Below are positions 1 through 5,825 of a stretch of DNA of 6,514 nucleotides, one piece after another. Origin of the DNA: Burkholderiales bacterium (GTDB lineage: Bacteria; Pseudomonadota; Gammaproteobacteria; Burkholderiales; SG8-39); NCBI GenBank assembly GCA_016649475.1, contig JAENXP010000138.1, positions 1-6,514 on the forward strand, in the 5' to 3' direction. The first letter of the stretch is position 1, and each line of letters opens with the position of its first letter. A model generated the notes under the pieces. That model was not told the DNA's origin. It made no database searches and saw nothing but the letters and a program-made list of their open reading frames with translations. The translations under genes and the position numbers were made by a program.

Positions 1-1
1 G

Positions 2-901
2 TTGACCGACCTGCTCGGCAAATGCGGGAGAAGGTTTCCGGACCCGCACTGCTGGTCCCACACGCTCGACGCCTACGACCGGCTCTTCGCCTCGGTCGGC
101 ATCGCGCTCGAGGCCGCAGAGCAGCGCGAGCGCAATGCACAGCAGGTCAACCTGTTCGGCGACGCCGGCGGTGTCGGAGGAGAACGGCCGGCGCTGATCG
201 ACGCCGAGCGCTGGGACGAAGGCCGCGTGCTGAAGGAGGAAAAGGCCAGCCTCGGCTTTTATCTCTCCGGGCATCCTTTCAGCGCCTACCGCGCGGAAGT
301 TCAGCGCTTCGTGCGCACTACGCTCAAGAATCTGCAGCCCGGCGCCATCGGCGACTACCAGCAAAAAAGCCAGCTCGTCGCCGGCGTGGTCGAGTCGGTG
401 CGCATCCAGAGGACGCAGAGCGGGCGCATGGTGATCCTGAATTTGAGCGACGGCAGTGCCGCGCAGGAAATCACCATATACAACGAGGTGTTCGACCAGT
501 ACCGGGAGCTGTGCAAGGAGGACAACCTGCTGGTGATAGAAGCCAAGGTGAAGACCGTGCGGCGCGCCGCCGCGGGCGAGGAGGGCGACGTCACCTTCAT
601 GCGCATCATCGCCGACAGGATTTACGACCTCGCGGCTGCGCGCGGCCAATTCGCCAAAGCCATACGCCTTTCGATCAATGGCGAGGCCAGCAGCGACGGC
701 GCCGCCGCGGCCTCGCGCCTGCGCGACCTGCTCACCCCGTACCGCAAAGGCAGCTGCCCGGTGAGCGTGTGCTACCACAACGGCGCGGCCAGCTGCGAAA
801 TGCGGCTGGGCGAGGAATGGCGCGTGCGGCCGGACGACGGGCTGATGCAGTCGCTGCAGCAATGGCTGCGGCCCGAAAACGTGCAGGTGATCTACCCCTG
901 A
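2..901 (+). CDS. dnaE: DNA polymerase III subunit alpha, C-terminal part (5' truncated by window edge)
   Basis: This is the replicative polymerase alpha subunit, of which only about the last 285 residues lie in the window; the full protein is usually about 1,150 residues. Counting from base 2, residues 22-46 match the end of the helix-hairpin-helix region. Residues 48-52 (QVNLF, bases 143-157) fit the beta-clamp binding motif that precedes the OB domain. Residues 86-92 (FYLSGHP) match the conserved Y-L-[ST]-G-H-P block. An OB-fold follows at about 118-200 (LVAGVVESVR onwards), then the C-terminal tau-binding domain at about 215-299. The stop is TGA at 899-901. The catalytic PHP and polymerase domains are off the left edge. 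The first ~20 residues do not read like DnaE, which normally has a helix ending in a GAFD-type motif here, so the first ~60 bases may hold an assembly error, a frameshift or a contig-end artefact. No terminator is visible; the next gene converges 7 bases away. Confidence 0.95.
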   Translation: MTDLLGKCGRRFPDPHCWSHTLDAYDRLFASVGIALEAAEQRERNAQQVNLFGDAGGVGGERPALIDAERWDEGRVLKEEKASLGFYLSGHPFSAYRAEVQRFVRTTLKNLQPGAIGDYQQKSQLVAGVVESVRIQRTQSGRMVILNLSDGSAAQEITIYNEVFDQYRELCKEDNLLVIEAKVKTVRRAAAGEEGDVTFMRIIADRIYDLAAARGQFAKAIRLSINGEASSDGAAAASRLRDLLTPYRKGSCPVSVCYHNGAASCEMRLGEEWRVRPDDGLMQSLQQWLRPENVQVIYP

Positions 902-908
902 GGCAGCG

Positions 909-1178
909 CTATTCGCTAGGCCGCAGTTCGAAGCTGGAGAACGAACCCGTGGTTTCGCCAACATCTACGCGCTCTACCCGCGCTGCCGCCGGACCCCGCC
1001 GCGCCCAGGCGAGCATTGCTTCCACCGCTTCGGGGGTGCCCGCGATCACCGCTTCGACGCGGCCACCGCGGCGGTTGCGCACCCAGCCGGTAATGCCCAG
1101 GCCCTGCGCCTGTTCCATGAAGTGGTAGCGAAAGCCCACACCCTGCACCAGACCGGAAATAAGGACATGCCTGGCCAT
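909..1178 (-). CDS. acyP: Acylphosphatase
   Basis: This is a small cytosolic enzyme of 89 residues that hydrolyses acyl phosphates to carboxylate and phosphate. The family signature is clear: GLVQGVGFRY at residues 9-18 and GWVRNRRGGRVEA at 31-43. The two catalytic residues known for the family fall at Arg17 (phosphate binding) and Asn35 (water orientation). Length and the single alpha/beta domain are normal. The ATG at 1178 is chosen because AAGG lies 5 bases upstream. A longer reading from a TTG at 1208 adds ten residues outside the fold and has no ribosome binding site. The gene converges on dnaE with 7 bases between stop codons, and lies downstream of the cytochrome c5 gene on the same strand across a 132-base hairpin-containing spacer. 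No functional link to either neighbour is evident; it looks like a housekeeping gene. Confidence 0.93.
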   Translation of the reverse strand: MARHVLISGLVQGVGFRYHFMEQAQGLGITGWVRNRRGGRVEAVIAGTPEAVEAMLAWARRGPAAARVERVDVGETTGSFSSFELRPSE

Positions 1179-1183
1179 GTTTG

Positions 1184-1187
1184 CCTT
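1184..1187 (-). promoter_or_regulatory. Ribosome binding site of the acylphosphatase gene
   Basis: AAGG read on the minus strand, five bases before the ATG at 1178. It decides the start in favour of the 89-residue protein over the TTG at 1208 and the in-frame ATG at 1196, neither of which has a comparable purine-rich site. Confidence 0.6.
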
Positions 1188-1222
1188 GGTTTGCATCCGA
1201 ATCGACAATATATCGGAAACTG

Positions 1223-1257
1223 CGACTCACGGCCCGCGCGTGGCTGGCCGTGAGTCG
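1223..1257. repeat. 12-bp perfect inverted repeat (hairpin) in the c5/acylphosphatase spacer
   Basis: Arms 1223-1234 and 1246-1257 (CGACTCACGGCC / GGCCGTGAGTCG) pair perfectly over 12 bases around an 11-base loop. It lies 45 bases upstream of the acylphosphatase ATG and about 50 bases past the cytochrome c5 stop. On the minus strand the stem is followed by CAGTTTCCG, which is not a convincing U-tract, so a classical intrinsic terminator is uncertain. It could instead be a processing or mRNA-stability hairpin, or an operator. Near-direct repeats (CGACAATATATCG at 1203-1215; CGAACAATATCG at 1263-1274) flank it. Confidence 0.6.
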
Positions 1258-1277
1258 GGTGTCGAACAATATCGATG

Positions 1278-1302
1278 CGGCGCCGATGGCGGATCGGTGC
1301 CG
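1278..1302 (-). terminator. Possible weak terminator or 3' hairpin of the cytochrome c5 gene
   Basis: Arms 1278-1287 and 1293-1302 form a 10-base stem around a 5-base loop, 8 bases past the cytochrome c5 stop. In the minus-strand transcript one internal pair is an A-C mismatch; on the plus strand the same position is a G-U pair. No run of U follows, only CATCGATATTG. Position supports a 3'-end structure, but Rho-independent termination is doubtful. Confidence 0.3.
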
Positions 1303-1310
1303 TAACGGCG

Positions 1311-1601
1311 TTACTTGTTCTGGCTGATCATGTATTCGACCGCGGCCTTTACGTCGGCCTCGCTCTTGGCTCCGCCTTTGGGCGGCATGGGCTTCTTGCC
1401 CTTCATGACCGCAGCTGTCAGCGCCGCTTCACCCTTCGCGATCAGCGGCGCCCATGCGGCCTTGTCGCCCATCTTCGGTTTCATTGCCATATGGCAACCT
1501 TTGCAGGCCTTGTCGAATACTGCTTTGCCGTCCGCGGCCGCAACTTGCCCGCTGAGCACCAATGCCGCAACAGCACCTGCCAGAAATAATGCGCGTTTCA
1601 T
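1311..1601 (-). CDS. Periplasmic monohaem cytochrome c, c5 type
   Basis: A 96-residue secreted electron carrier. Residues 1-23 are a Sec signal peptide (Lys2-Arg3, a hydrophobic core, then small residues QVAAA before Asp24). The mature part of about 73 residues has one haem-binding site, CKGCH at 33-37 (two thioether cysteines and the proximal histidine). The PMPPKGG segment supplies Met72 as likely distal ligand. A conserved C-terminal helix carries VKAAVEYMISQ. This pattern is that of cytochrome c5/c555 proteins that shuttle electrons to oxidases or reductases. The start at 1601 is set by a good GAAAGGA site 8 bases upstream; the extra ten residues of a longer reading (MHYQRERNKN) are not a signal-peptide start. 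It lies downstream of the NrfD operon on the same strand but behind a strong hairpin, so it may be separately transcribed or a read-through gene. It is a plausible soluble partner of the module. Confidence 0.93.
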   Translation of the reverse strand: MKRALFLAGAVAALVLSGQVAAADGKAVFDKACKGCHMAMKPKMGDKAAWAPLIAKGEAALTAAVMKGKKPMPPKGGAKSEADVKAAVEYMISQNK

Positions 1602-1609
1602 GTTTTTAT

Positions 1610-1616
1610 TCCTTTC
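1610..1616 (-). promoter_or_regulatory. Ribosome binding site of the cytochrome c5 gene
   Basis: GAAAGGA on the minus strand, eight bases before the ATG at 1601. It fixes the start immediately before the signal peptide. Confidence 0.7.
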
Positions 1617-1649
1617 ACGTTGATAATGCAATTACACCGGTAGAACGAA

Positions 1650-1679
1650 CCCGCGGGCGAAGCAGCCTTCGCCCGCGGG
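1650..1679 (-). terminator. Probable Rho-independent terminator of the rhodanese-cytochrome-ferredoxin-NrfD operon
   Basis: A perfect 13-base GC-rich stem, arms 1650-1662 and 1667-1679, encloses a 4-base loop. It begins about 32 bases past the stop of the NrfD gene. On the minus strand the stem is followed by TTCGTTCT, a modest U-rich tail. It therefore probably ends or attenuates the upstream operon before the cytochrome c5 gene, whose ATG is about 50 bases further on. Because the tail is imperfect, partial read-through into the c5 gene is possible. Confidence 0.65.
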
Positions 1680-1711
1680 CGCCTCCTCCCCTCCCAAAAA
1701 TTCATCGCGCA

Positions 1712-2896
1712 TCAGCCATGAGCGTGCGTCGCGTCATCGGCCCAAGGCGGAAACAGCCGGGTCAATACGTACAGCAGGCCGAGGGGCGCGGTGGTCAGAA
1801 GTATCGCCATGAGCGCGCCTTCCTTGCCCCAAAACGCCAGGTGATAGCTCAACAATCCCTTGCCGGTTTTGGAGATTTCCTGCCCGCCGATGACCACGTT
1901 CCAGCGCATCATGAATACGGAGAACAGCACCAGGCAGGCGCAGATGGTGACTCCGACCACCAGGGCCTTGCCGGTGGTGCCGCGCCAGATCATGTACGAC
2001 AGCCAGAAGAACGGCGTGATCGCACCGACGGCAAACTGCAGGATGAAATACGGCACCAGCAGCGGACCGGTCACGTACTGCAGGATCATGTCCGTGCCCT
2101 CGCGGTTCTTGTAGACCAGGTTGGCGAACTCCAGGGCTTCGAGCAGCAGCGCTACCATGATGAAGGCCCAGATCGTATAGGCGAGGCCTTTCAGGCAGGC
2201 CAGATCAACCGGTATCTTGCGCATCTTGCACGTGGCGACATAGAGCACCGCCAGCAGCGAAACGCCGGAGATGATCGCCGAGAACAGGAAGATGACCGCC
2301 ATCAGGTCGGAGGACCACCATTCGCGCGCCTTGACCGAGCCGTACATGAAGCCGACATAGCCGTGCAGGCCGTGGGCGCCCGGAATGCCGATGACGGCCA
2401 GTGCGAAAATCCACTTTTTGTCGTAACGCAGGGCATGCTCGGACACGTCATAGGAGCCCAGGGTAAGCACGCGGTAGAATTTCCCCAGCAGGTCCGTCCT
2501 CTTTTGCGCCTGCTCGACGATGTACGGGCGGTTTGCGAACCAGCCTTCCACAATCAGCAGGGCAACATAAAAACTCGCGAAAAAGCCGAACATGGCCATG
2601 GCCGAGGTCAGATGCGGCGTGATGGTCGCGTTGAACGCGCGTTCCGGATGCCCCAGGTGCAAGAGCAGCGGCGTGGGGACGAAAATCATGAAACTGAGCG
2701 AGGTCAGCAAGGCCATGTGCGCCACCGGCTTCAGCCGCTCGAAGCCGAACACCTGATACAGGCTGGACACGGTGAATGCGCCCGCAACCAGCCCGGTGAT
2801 GTAGGGATAGACGGCGATGAGTATCGACCATTCGAAAACCGTTTCGTTCGGATAAACCCAGCCCGTGTAAGGGGAGAAATGAATAATCGATTCCAC
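1712..2896 (-). CDS. NrfD/PsrC/DsrP-family quinone-interacting membrane subunit
   Basis: A polytopic membrane protein of 394 residues that in this family exchanges electrons and protons between the quinone pool and a periplasmic iron-sulfur subunit. About nine or ten hydrophobic segments are visible, roughly at 22-48, 58-80, 97-119, 161-186, 198-222, 236-262, 271-299 (possibly two), 309-330 and 354-381. The family-typical HLGHPERAF stretch follows the second segment (80-88). RWNVVIGGQEISKTG at 331-345 resembles the DsrP/Hmc/alternative complex III type of NrfD protein more than the shorter PsrC/TtrC type. No haem or iron-sulfur motif is present, as expected. The start is a GTG at 2896 whose G is the last base of the ferredoxin's TAG stop (TAGTG). 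A strong AAAGAGGTGA lies 4 bases upstream, so translation is probably coupled. It is the last gene of the tight operon, followed by a hairpin. Family is certain; the physiological electron direction is not. Confidence 0.95.
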   Translation of the reverse strand: MESIIHFSPYTGWVYPNETVFEWSILIAVYPYITGLVAGAFTVSSLYQVFGFERLKPVAHMALLTSLSFMIFVPTPLLLHLGHPERAFNATITPHLTSAMAMFGFFASFYVALLIVEGWFANRPYIVEQAQKRTDLLGKFYRVLTLGSYDVSEHALRYDKKWIFALAVIGIPGAHGLHGYVGFMYGSVKAREWWSSDLMAVIFLFSAIISGVSLLAVLYVATCKMRKIPVDLACLKGLAYTIWAFIMVALLLEALEFANLVYKNREGTDMILQYVTGPLLVPYFILQFAVGAITPFFWLSYMIWRGTTGKALVVGVTICACLVLFSVFMMRWNVVIGGQEISKTGKGLLSYHLAFWGKEGALMAILLTTAPLGLLYVLTRLFPPWADDATHAHG

Positions 2897-3744
2897 TAGT
2901 TCACCTCTTTGTCGATGCCAACATAGAAAACGTTCGGCGCATTGCCCATTTCGGCCTTGAGCACTTGCACCCGGTTATTGCGTATGAACAGGCTCACCGG
3001 GCTCTGCTTGTCCTTCAGGTTGCCGAATATGCGGGCGCCCACCGGGCAGACCTCCACGCATGCGGGCTGCAGTCCCTTGGTGATGCGGTGATAACACCAG
3101 GTGCACTTGTCCGCCACGCCCTTTTCCTCGTTCAGGAAACGCGCACCATAGGGACAGGCCTGCACGCAGTAGCGGCAGCCGATGCAATAGGTTTCGTCGA
3201 CCAGCACCACGCCGTCCTCGGTCTTGTAGGTGGCGCCGGTGGGGCAGACCTGCACGCAGGCCGGATGGGAGCAGTGATTGCATAGCTTGGGCACAAAGAA
3301 CGCTTTCTCCACCTTCGCGTCCTTGTAGCGGTTGGCGAACCGAAACGTCTTTTCCGAACCGGACGCCTCGATGTTCACCGGGTCCTGTTGGCTGTCGATG
3401 TGCACGTCTTTGTCGCCATCGATGTGGACATATCGCTCCACCCAGGTGCGGAACTGATGCGCGTTGGCAGGAACGTCGTTTTCCCGTTTGCACGCCTCGA
3501 CGCAGCGCAGGCAGCCGATGCACTTGGTGGCATCGACGCCGAAACCCCATTGGTGCTTGGTCCAGTCATAGTCCTTGGTGGGGAACGAGGCGCCATCGGC
3601 CGCAGGTTCGGTCTTTGCTGAGACAGCCGCTGTGATGCCCAGGGTCGCGGCACCCACTGCGGCCCCGGCGCAGGTCGCTGCGCCGCCGAGTTTGGCGAGG
3701 AATGCGCGCCGCGCGGCCAACGTGGGTTTTGAGTTTTCGGTCAT
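2896..3744 (-). CDS. Tat-exported ferredoxin-like subunit with four [4Fe-4S] clusters (NrfC/DsrO/TtrB type)
   Basis: A periplasmic electron-transfer subunit of 282 residues, the usual partner of NrfD proteins. Residues 1-43 form a twin-arginine signal: ARRAFLAKLGG at 11-21, an Ala/Gly-rich hydrophobic stretch, then AVSA before Lys44. Export as a folded cofactor protein is implied. Sixteen cysteines form four cluster sets. Cys75, 78, 81 and 85 start the first. Cys155, 158, 163 and 167 make the second (C-x2-C-x4-C-x3-CP). Cys187, 190, 193 and 197 make the third. Cys214, 217, 229 and 233 make the fourth (C-x2-C-x11-C-x3-CP). As in homologues, the fourth Cys of one set probably ligates the cluster of its partner set. 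The ATG at 3744 is chosen for its AAGGTGA site and the Tat signal directly after it; a longer reading to 3978 would overlap the cytochrome gene. It starts 14 bases after the hexahaem gene and overlaps the NrfD start by 1 base. Confidence 0.95.
   Translation of the reverse strand: MTENSKPTLAARRAFLAKLGGAATCAGAAVGAATLGITAAVSAKTEPAADGASFPTKDYDWTKHQWGFGVDATKCIGCLRCVEACKRENDVPANAHQFRTWVERYVHIDGDKDVHIDSQQDPVNIEASGSEKTFRFANRYKDAKVEKAFFVPKLCNHCSHPACVQVCPTGATYKTEDGVVLVDETYCIGCRYCVQACPYGARFLNEEKGVADKCTWCYHRITKGLQPACVEVCPVGARIFGNLKDKQSPVSLFIRNNRVQVLKAEMGNAPNVFYVGIDKEVN
2901..2910 (-). promoter_or_regulatory. Ribosome binding site deciding the GTG start of the NrfD gene
   Basis: AAAGAGGTGA on the minus strand, embedded in the last codons of the ferredoxin gene and 4 bases before the overlapping GTG at 2896. 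It supports GTG initiation and coupling of the two membrane-complex subunits. Confidence 0.75.
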
Positions 3745-3748
3745 GATT

Positions 3749-3755
3749 TCACCTT
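3749..3755 (-). promoter_or_regulatory. Ribosome binding site of the ferredoxin subunit gene
   Basis: AAGGTGA on the minus strand, 4 bases before the ATG at 3744, in the 14-base gap after the hexahaem cytochrome stop. It decides against the much longer upstream reading. Confidence 0.75.
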
Positions 3756-3758
3756 TCC

Positions 3759-4736
3759 CTATTGGGTGGACTGGCAGCTCTGCGCGGCATAGTAGGCAGC
3801 GAGGTTTGCGATGTCGGTGTCGCTCAGGTTCTTGGCGACACCCGCCATCATCGGGTCTTTGCGCAGCCCCGCCTTGAATGCCTTGAGTACGTTCACCAGG
3901 TATCCGGGTTTTTGCGCGGCCAGTTTCGGCCAGGCGGGATTGGCGCCCCTGCCGGCTTGTCCATGGCAGGCGACGCAATTGGCTGCCAGGCTCTCGCCTG
4001 CGGTCACATCGCCGACAGGCTTCCCGCCGGCCGGTGCCTTGCAGCTCAAGCCGGCATAATAAGCCGCGAAATTCTGAATGTCGGCGCTGCTCAGCCCGCT
4101 TGCCAGCGGCGTCATGACCGGGTCCGACTGATCACCGGATTGGTATGCCGCGAGTATCCGTGCCAGATAGGCCGCGTTCTGACCGGTAAGATTGGGCCAG
4201 GTATCGTTCGGGCTGTTGCCATCGTCACCGTGACAGCTGGCGCAGGCGTCTGCGCTCTGCTTGCCGAGGGCTGCGTCGCCGCTCACCTTCGCCGCGGCCG
4301 TGGAAATCTTGGGCGAATGCGGGTTGTGGCAGACGGCGCACTGTTGGCCGCCCGAGTGCGCAGCGACCTCGATTTGCGGCTGGGTAACAGGCCTGCCCGG
4401 CATGGCCTCGTGGCACTGGGTGCAAAGTCTCACCGTGTCGGTGGGGATAAACAGCTTGCCGCTCTGGGGATGGCCCTGGGCGGCACCATGACACACTTCG
4501 CAGATAACGCTCTTGTGGCTACTGGCCGACCATTGCGCGCGGCGCTCGGTGTGACAGCCATAGCAGTAGCGCGGGGTTTGATAGACCGGTTCCTGGGCGG
4601 CGATTTCCGGGACCGAATTGGCGCGATAGTGGCCGTAGCGATAAAAGGAATCGACCGTGAGCAGTGGCGCAGCGATCGCTGCGACCGCAAGGACAGCAAC
4701 AATCAGCAGGATCAGTCGAATGATATGCTTGGGCAT
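3759..4736 (-). CDS. Membrane-anchored hexahaem cytochrome c: tetrahaem domain fused to a dihaem c4-like domain
   Basis: A periplasmic-facing electron carrier of 325 residues. Residues 5-27 form one hydrophobic helix after a short basic N-terminus (MPKHIIR), probably an uncleaved anchor. Six CxxCH haem sites follow: CYGCH 58-62, CEVCH 79-83, CTQCH 105-109, CAVCH 133-137, CASCH 165-169 and CVACH 254-258. The first four lie within 80 residues with several extra His (74, 89, 127, 140), as in bis-His multihaem cytochromes. The last two head two repeated ~85-residue domains of class I, cytochrome c4/c553 style, each with a W-P-x-L block, a DPVM or DPMM methionine (Met208; Met296 or 297) and an AAYYA helix ending in Cys. 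The ATG at 4736 has GAGAGG 5 bases upstream; a TTG at 4754 is less likely. It lies 14 bases after the rhodanese gene. It sits where the triple-haem DsrJ or pentahaem NrfB would in related systems, but its build differs. The partner is unknown. Confidence 0.92.
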   Translation of the reverse strand: MPKHIIRLILLIVAVLAVAAIAAPLLTVDSFYRYGHYRANSVPEIAAQEPVYQTPRYCYGCHTERRAQWSASSHKSVICEVCHGAAQGHPQSGKLFIPTDTVRLCTQCHEAMPGRPVTQPQIEVAAHSGGQQCAVCHNPHSPKISTAAAKVSGDAALGKQSADACASCHGDDGNSPNDTWPNLTGQNAAYLARILAAYQSGDQSDPVMTPLASGLSSADIQNFAAYYAGLSCKAPAGGKPVGDVTAGESLAANCVACHGQAGRGANPAWPKLAAQKPGYLVNVLKAFKAGLRKDPMMAGVAKNLSDTDIANLAAYYAAQSCQSTQ

Positions 4737-4741
4737 GGTTG

Positions 4742-4747
4742 CCTCTC
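4742..4747 (-). promoter_or_regulatory. Ribosome binding site of the hexahaem cytochrome gene
   Basis: GAGAGG on the minus strand, 5 bases before the ATG at 4736 and within the 14-base gap after the rhodanese stop codon. It favours this ATG over the TTG at 4754. Confidence 0.7.
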
Positions 4748-4750
4748 GGA

Positions 4751-5569
4751 TCAATGGTTGAGACCGTCTAGAAAATAGGGTGAGGGCGCGCGTTCCAGGA
4801 AGAATTTGTCGCGCTTCAAGTCGTGATACGTTCCGCCGAAATAGCTGCTGTTCGGGTATGCGTTGCGGGAAATCTCCTCGGCCACGCCGCGCGCGACCCG
4901 GGCGCTGTTGGCGAAAACGACGATGCGGATATTCGGGTCCAGGTAGCGCAGACGGCGGTCCTGTTTGGCCTTGCTCGCCTCGCCCGCAATGATGCTATGC
5001 GCGGTGGGTATGGTGCCCGCAGCGTACTCGGCGCGCGGTCGCGCATCCACGATGACGGCATTGCGCGCGCGAAAGATTTCGCGAAAGCCCTGCAGGTTCG
5101 TTTCCGCGGCGTTGCCCAGGATCCGCCAAACCGGCAGGCCGAGCTGATAGCGGCTCACGTTCGAATAGCCCATGCGCACGAGATCGTCGGATTTGGCTGT
5201 GGCGAGATCGCAGAACGGGCCGTCGGAATACACGACCATGGCGGCTGTATGGTCGGCGTAGTTCTGCGGGAACCGTCCCAGCTGCGTCTCGTCCAGATTG
5301 ATGCTTCCGGGAATATGCGCAATTGCGTACTCGTTTTTCGGCCGTGCATCAAACACGATGGCGCCGCCGCTGGACAGGATCGCATTCAGTTCGTCTGTCG
5401 ATATTTCCGGTGCGGCTTTGCCCTGCGCCCCCAGTATCGCCTCGTAGATGTTTGGTCTGGGGCCGGCCGCATGTGCGGGCGGCGCGACGCCGGTCAGGCA
5501 AGCGAGAATTGCCGCCAGCAGGACAGTGGGAATCGACGGACTCGGGCTGATCAAACATCGGGTGTACAT
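4751..5569 (-). CDS. Secreted tandem rhodanese-like protein lacking canonical catalytic cysteines
   Basis: First gene of the operon, 272 residues. Residues 1-34 look like a Sec signal peptide (Arg4, hydrophobic core 16-28, AHA-A at 32-35); a lipoprotein site at Cys24 is a weaker alternative. Two rhodanese-like domains follow, about 52-152 and 157-255. The first has [10 protein letters not shown] (72-81), HIPGSINLD (85-93) and the loop YSDGPFCD (114-121). The second has VDARPRAEY (174-182), IPTAHS (187-192) and the loop [10 protein letters not shown] (219-228). In active rhodaneses the loop begins with a Cys that carries the persulfide. Here that place is Ser115 in domain 1 and Ala220 in domain 2; domain 1 has a Cys five residues later (Cys120). 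Sulfur transfer by the classical mechanism is therefore doubtful. The start at 5569 is the Met directly before the signal peptide, with only a poor ribosome site (ACGAG). Longer readings run into the divergent sensor gene. Family is clear; function is unknown. Confidence 0.88.
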   Translation of the reverse strand: MYTRCLISPSPSIPTVLLAAILACLTGVAPPAHAAGPRPNIYEAILGAQGKAAPEISTDELNAILSSGGAIVFDARPKNEYAIAHIPGSINLDETQLGRFPQNYADHTAAMVVYSDGPFCDLATAKSDDLVRMGYSNVSRYQLGLPVWRILGNAAETNLQGFREIFRARNAVIVDARPRAEYAAGTIPTAHSIIAGEASKAKQDRRLRYLDPNIRIVVFANSARVARGVAEEISRNAYPNSSYFGGTYHDLKRDKFFLERAPSPYFLDGLNH

Positions 5570-5825
5570 GGCTCGTTTTCTTGGTGCTTGGAAAGAATGA
5601 TGCGGAATTGGACCTCGCCCCACAACGGACTCTCTGCGCGATTTCGGGCCAACCGGCGGGACCATGGTCTGAGACCATGTGCGGTGGCGGCTGCATGCCG
5701 CGACTGTTACGCTGTAAGCCTGTCGGGGTCTGCAGCCAGGCGCGGGACATCTCCTCGCGTGTTTCCGGGGCAGACACTGGCAAAATGATTCTCGCTGCGG
5801 ATTCTTGGGATAGACTTGCATCGTC
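5570..5825. promoter_or_regulatory. Divergent promoter region between the operon and the sensor gene
   Basis: This 256-base stretch lies between the divergent starts of the rhodanese operon (minus) and the sensor protein (plus), so it must hold both promoters unless either gene is transcribed from further away. No credible ORF with a ribosome site was found in it. I could not identify convincing -35/-10 or -24/-12 boxes on either strand. The clearest element is the palindrome at 5660-5679. A minor TTAC-GCT-GTAA inverted repeat is at 5707-5717. Confidence 0.6.
5660..5679. promoter_or_regulatory. Operator-like palindrome with three GACCAT half-sites
   Basis: CATGGTCTGAGACCATG at 5663-5679 is a perfect odd palindrome with 8-base arms around a central G. 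It overlaps a second perfect 10-base palindrome, GACCATGGTC, at 5660-5669. The hexamer GACCAT thus occurs at 5660-5665, inverted at 5664-5669 and again at 5673-5678. It lies about 90 bases upstream of the rhodanese ATG and about 145 bases upstream of the sensor ATG, a good position for a dimeric regulator acting on either gene. The regulator is unknown. Confidence 0.5.

Noticed and set aside
22..1128. Plus-strand 368-codon open frame overlapping dnaE and acyP
   Set aside because: The translation is an Arg/Ala-rich low-complexity shadow running through two recognised genes in other frames.
1602..1649. Promoter for the cytochrome c5 gene (TTCGTT, 17 bases, TTATCA)
   Set aside because: Both boxes match the sigma-70 consensus poorly; the region is AT-richer than its surroundings but a promoter call is not supported.
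1562..2899. Plus-strand 445-codon open frame opposite the NrfD gene
   Set aside because: It is rich in Arg, Gln, His and Asp with no domain logic, and lies antisense to an unmistakable membrane protein. It is a GC-rich coding shadow.
3745..3978. Longer ferredoxin reading starting at 3978
   Set aside because: It overlaps the end of the cytochrome gene and would bury the Tat signal; the ATG at 3744 has a strong ribosome site.
1712..4736. Assigning the operon as psrABC, nrfABCD, ttrABC or dsrMKJOP
   Set aside because: The required catalytic or DsrMK subunits are absent, and the cytochrome architecture does not match NrfB or DsrJ, so no gene symbol was given.
3762..4778. Plus-strand 338-codon open frame opposite the hexahaem cytochrome
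   Set aside because: It is antisense to six CxxCH motifs in frame on the other strand, has no recognisable domain, and is best explained as a shadow.
5570..5825. Sigma-54 type -24/-12 promoter near the TTGGCCCG stretch
   Set aside because: The spacing between the GG and GC elements does not fit the required 10 bases, on either strand.
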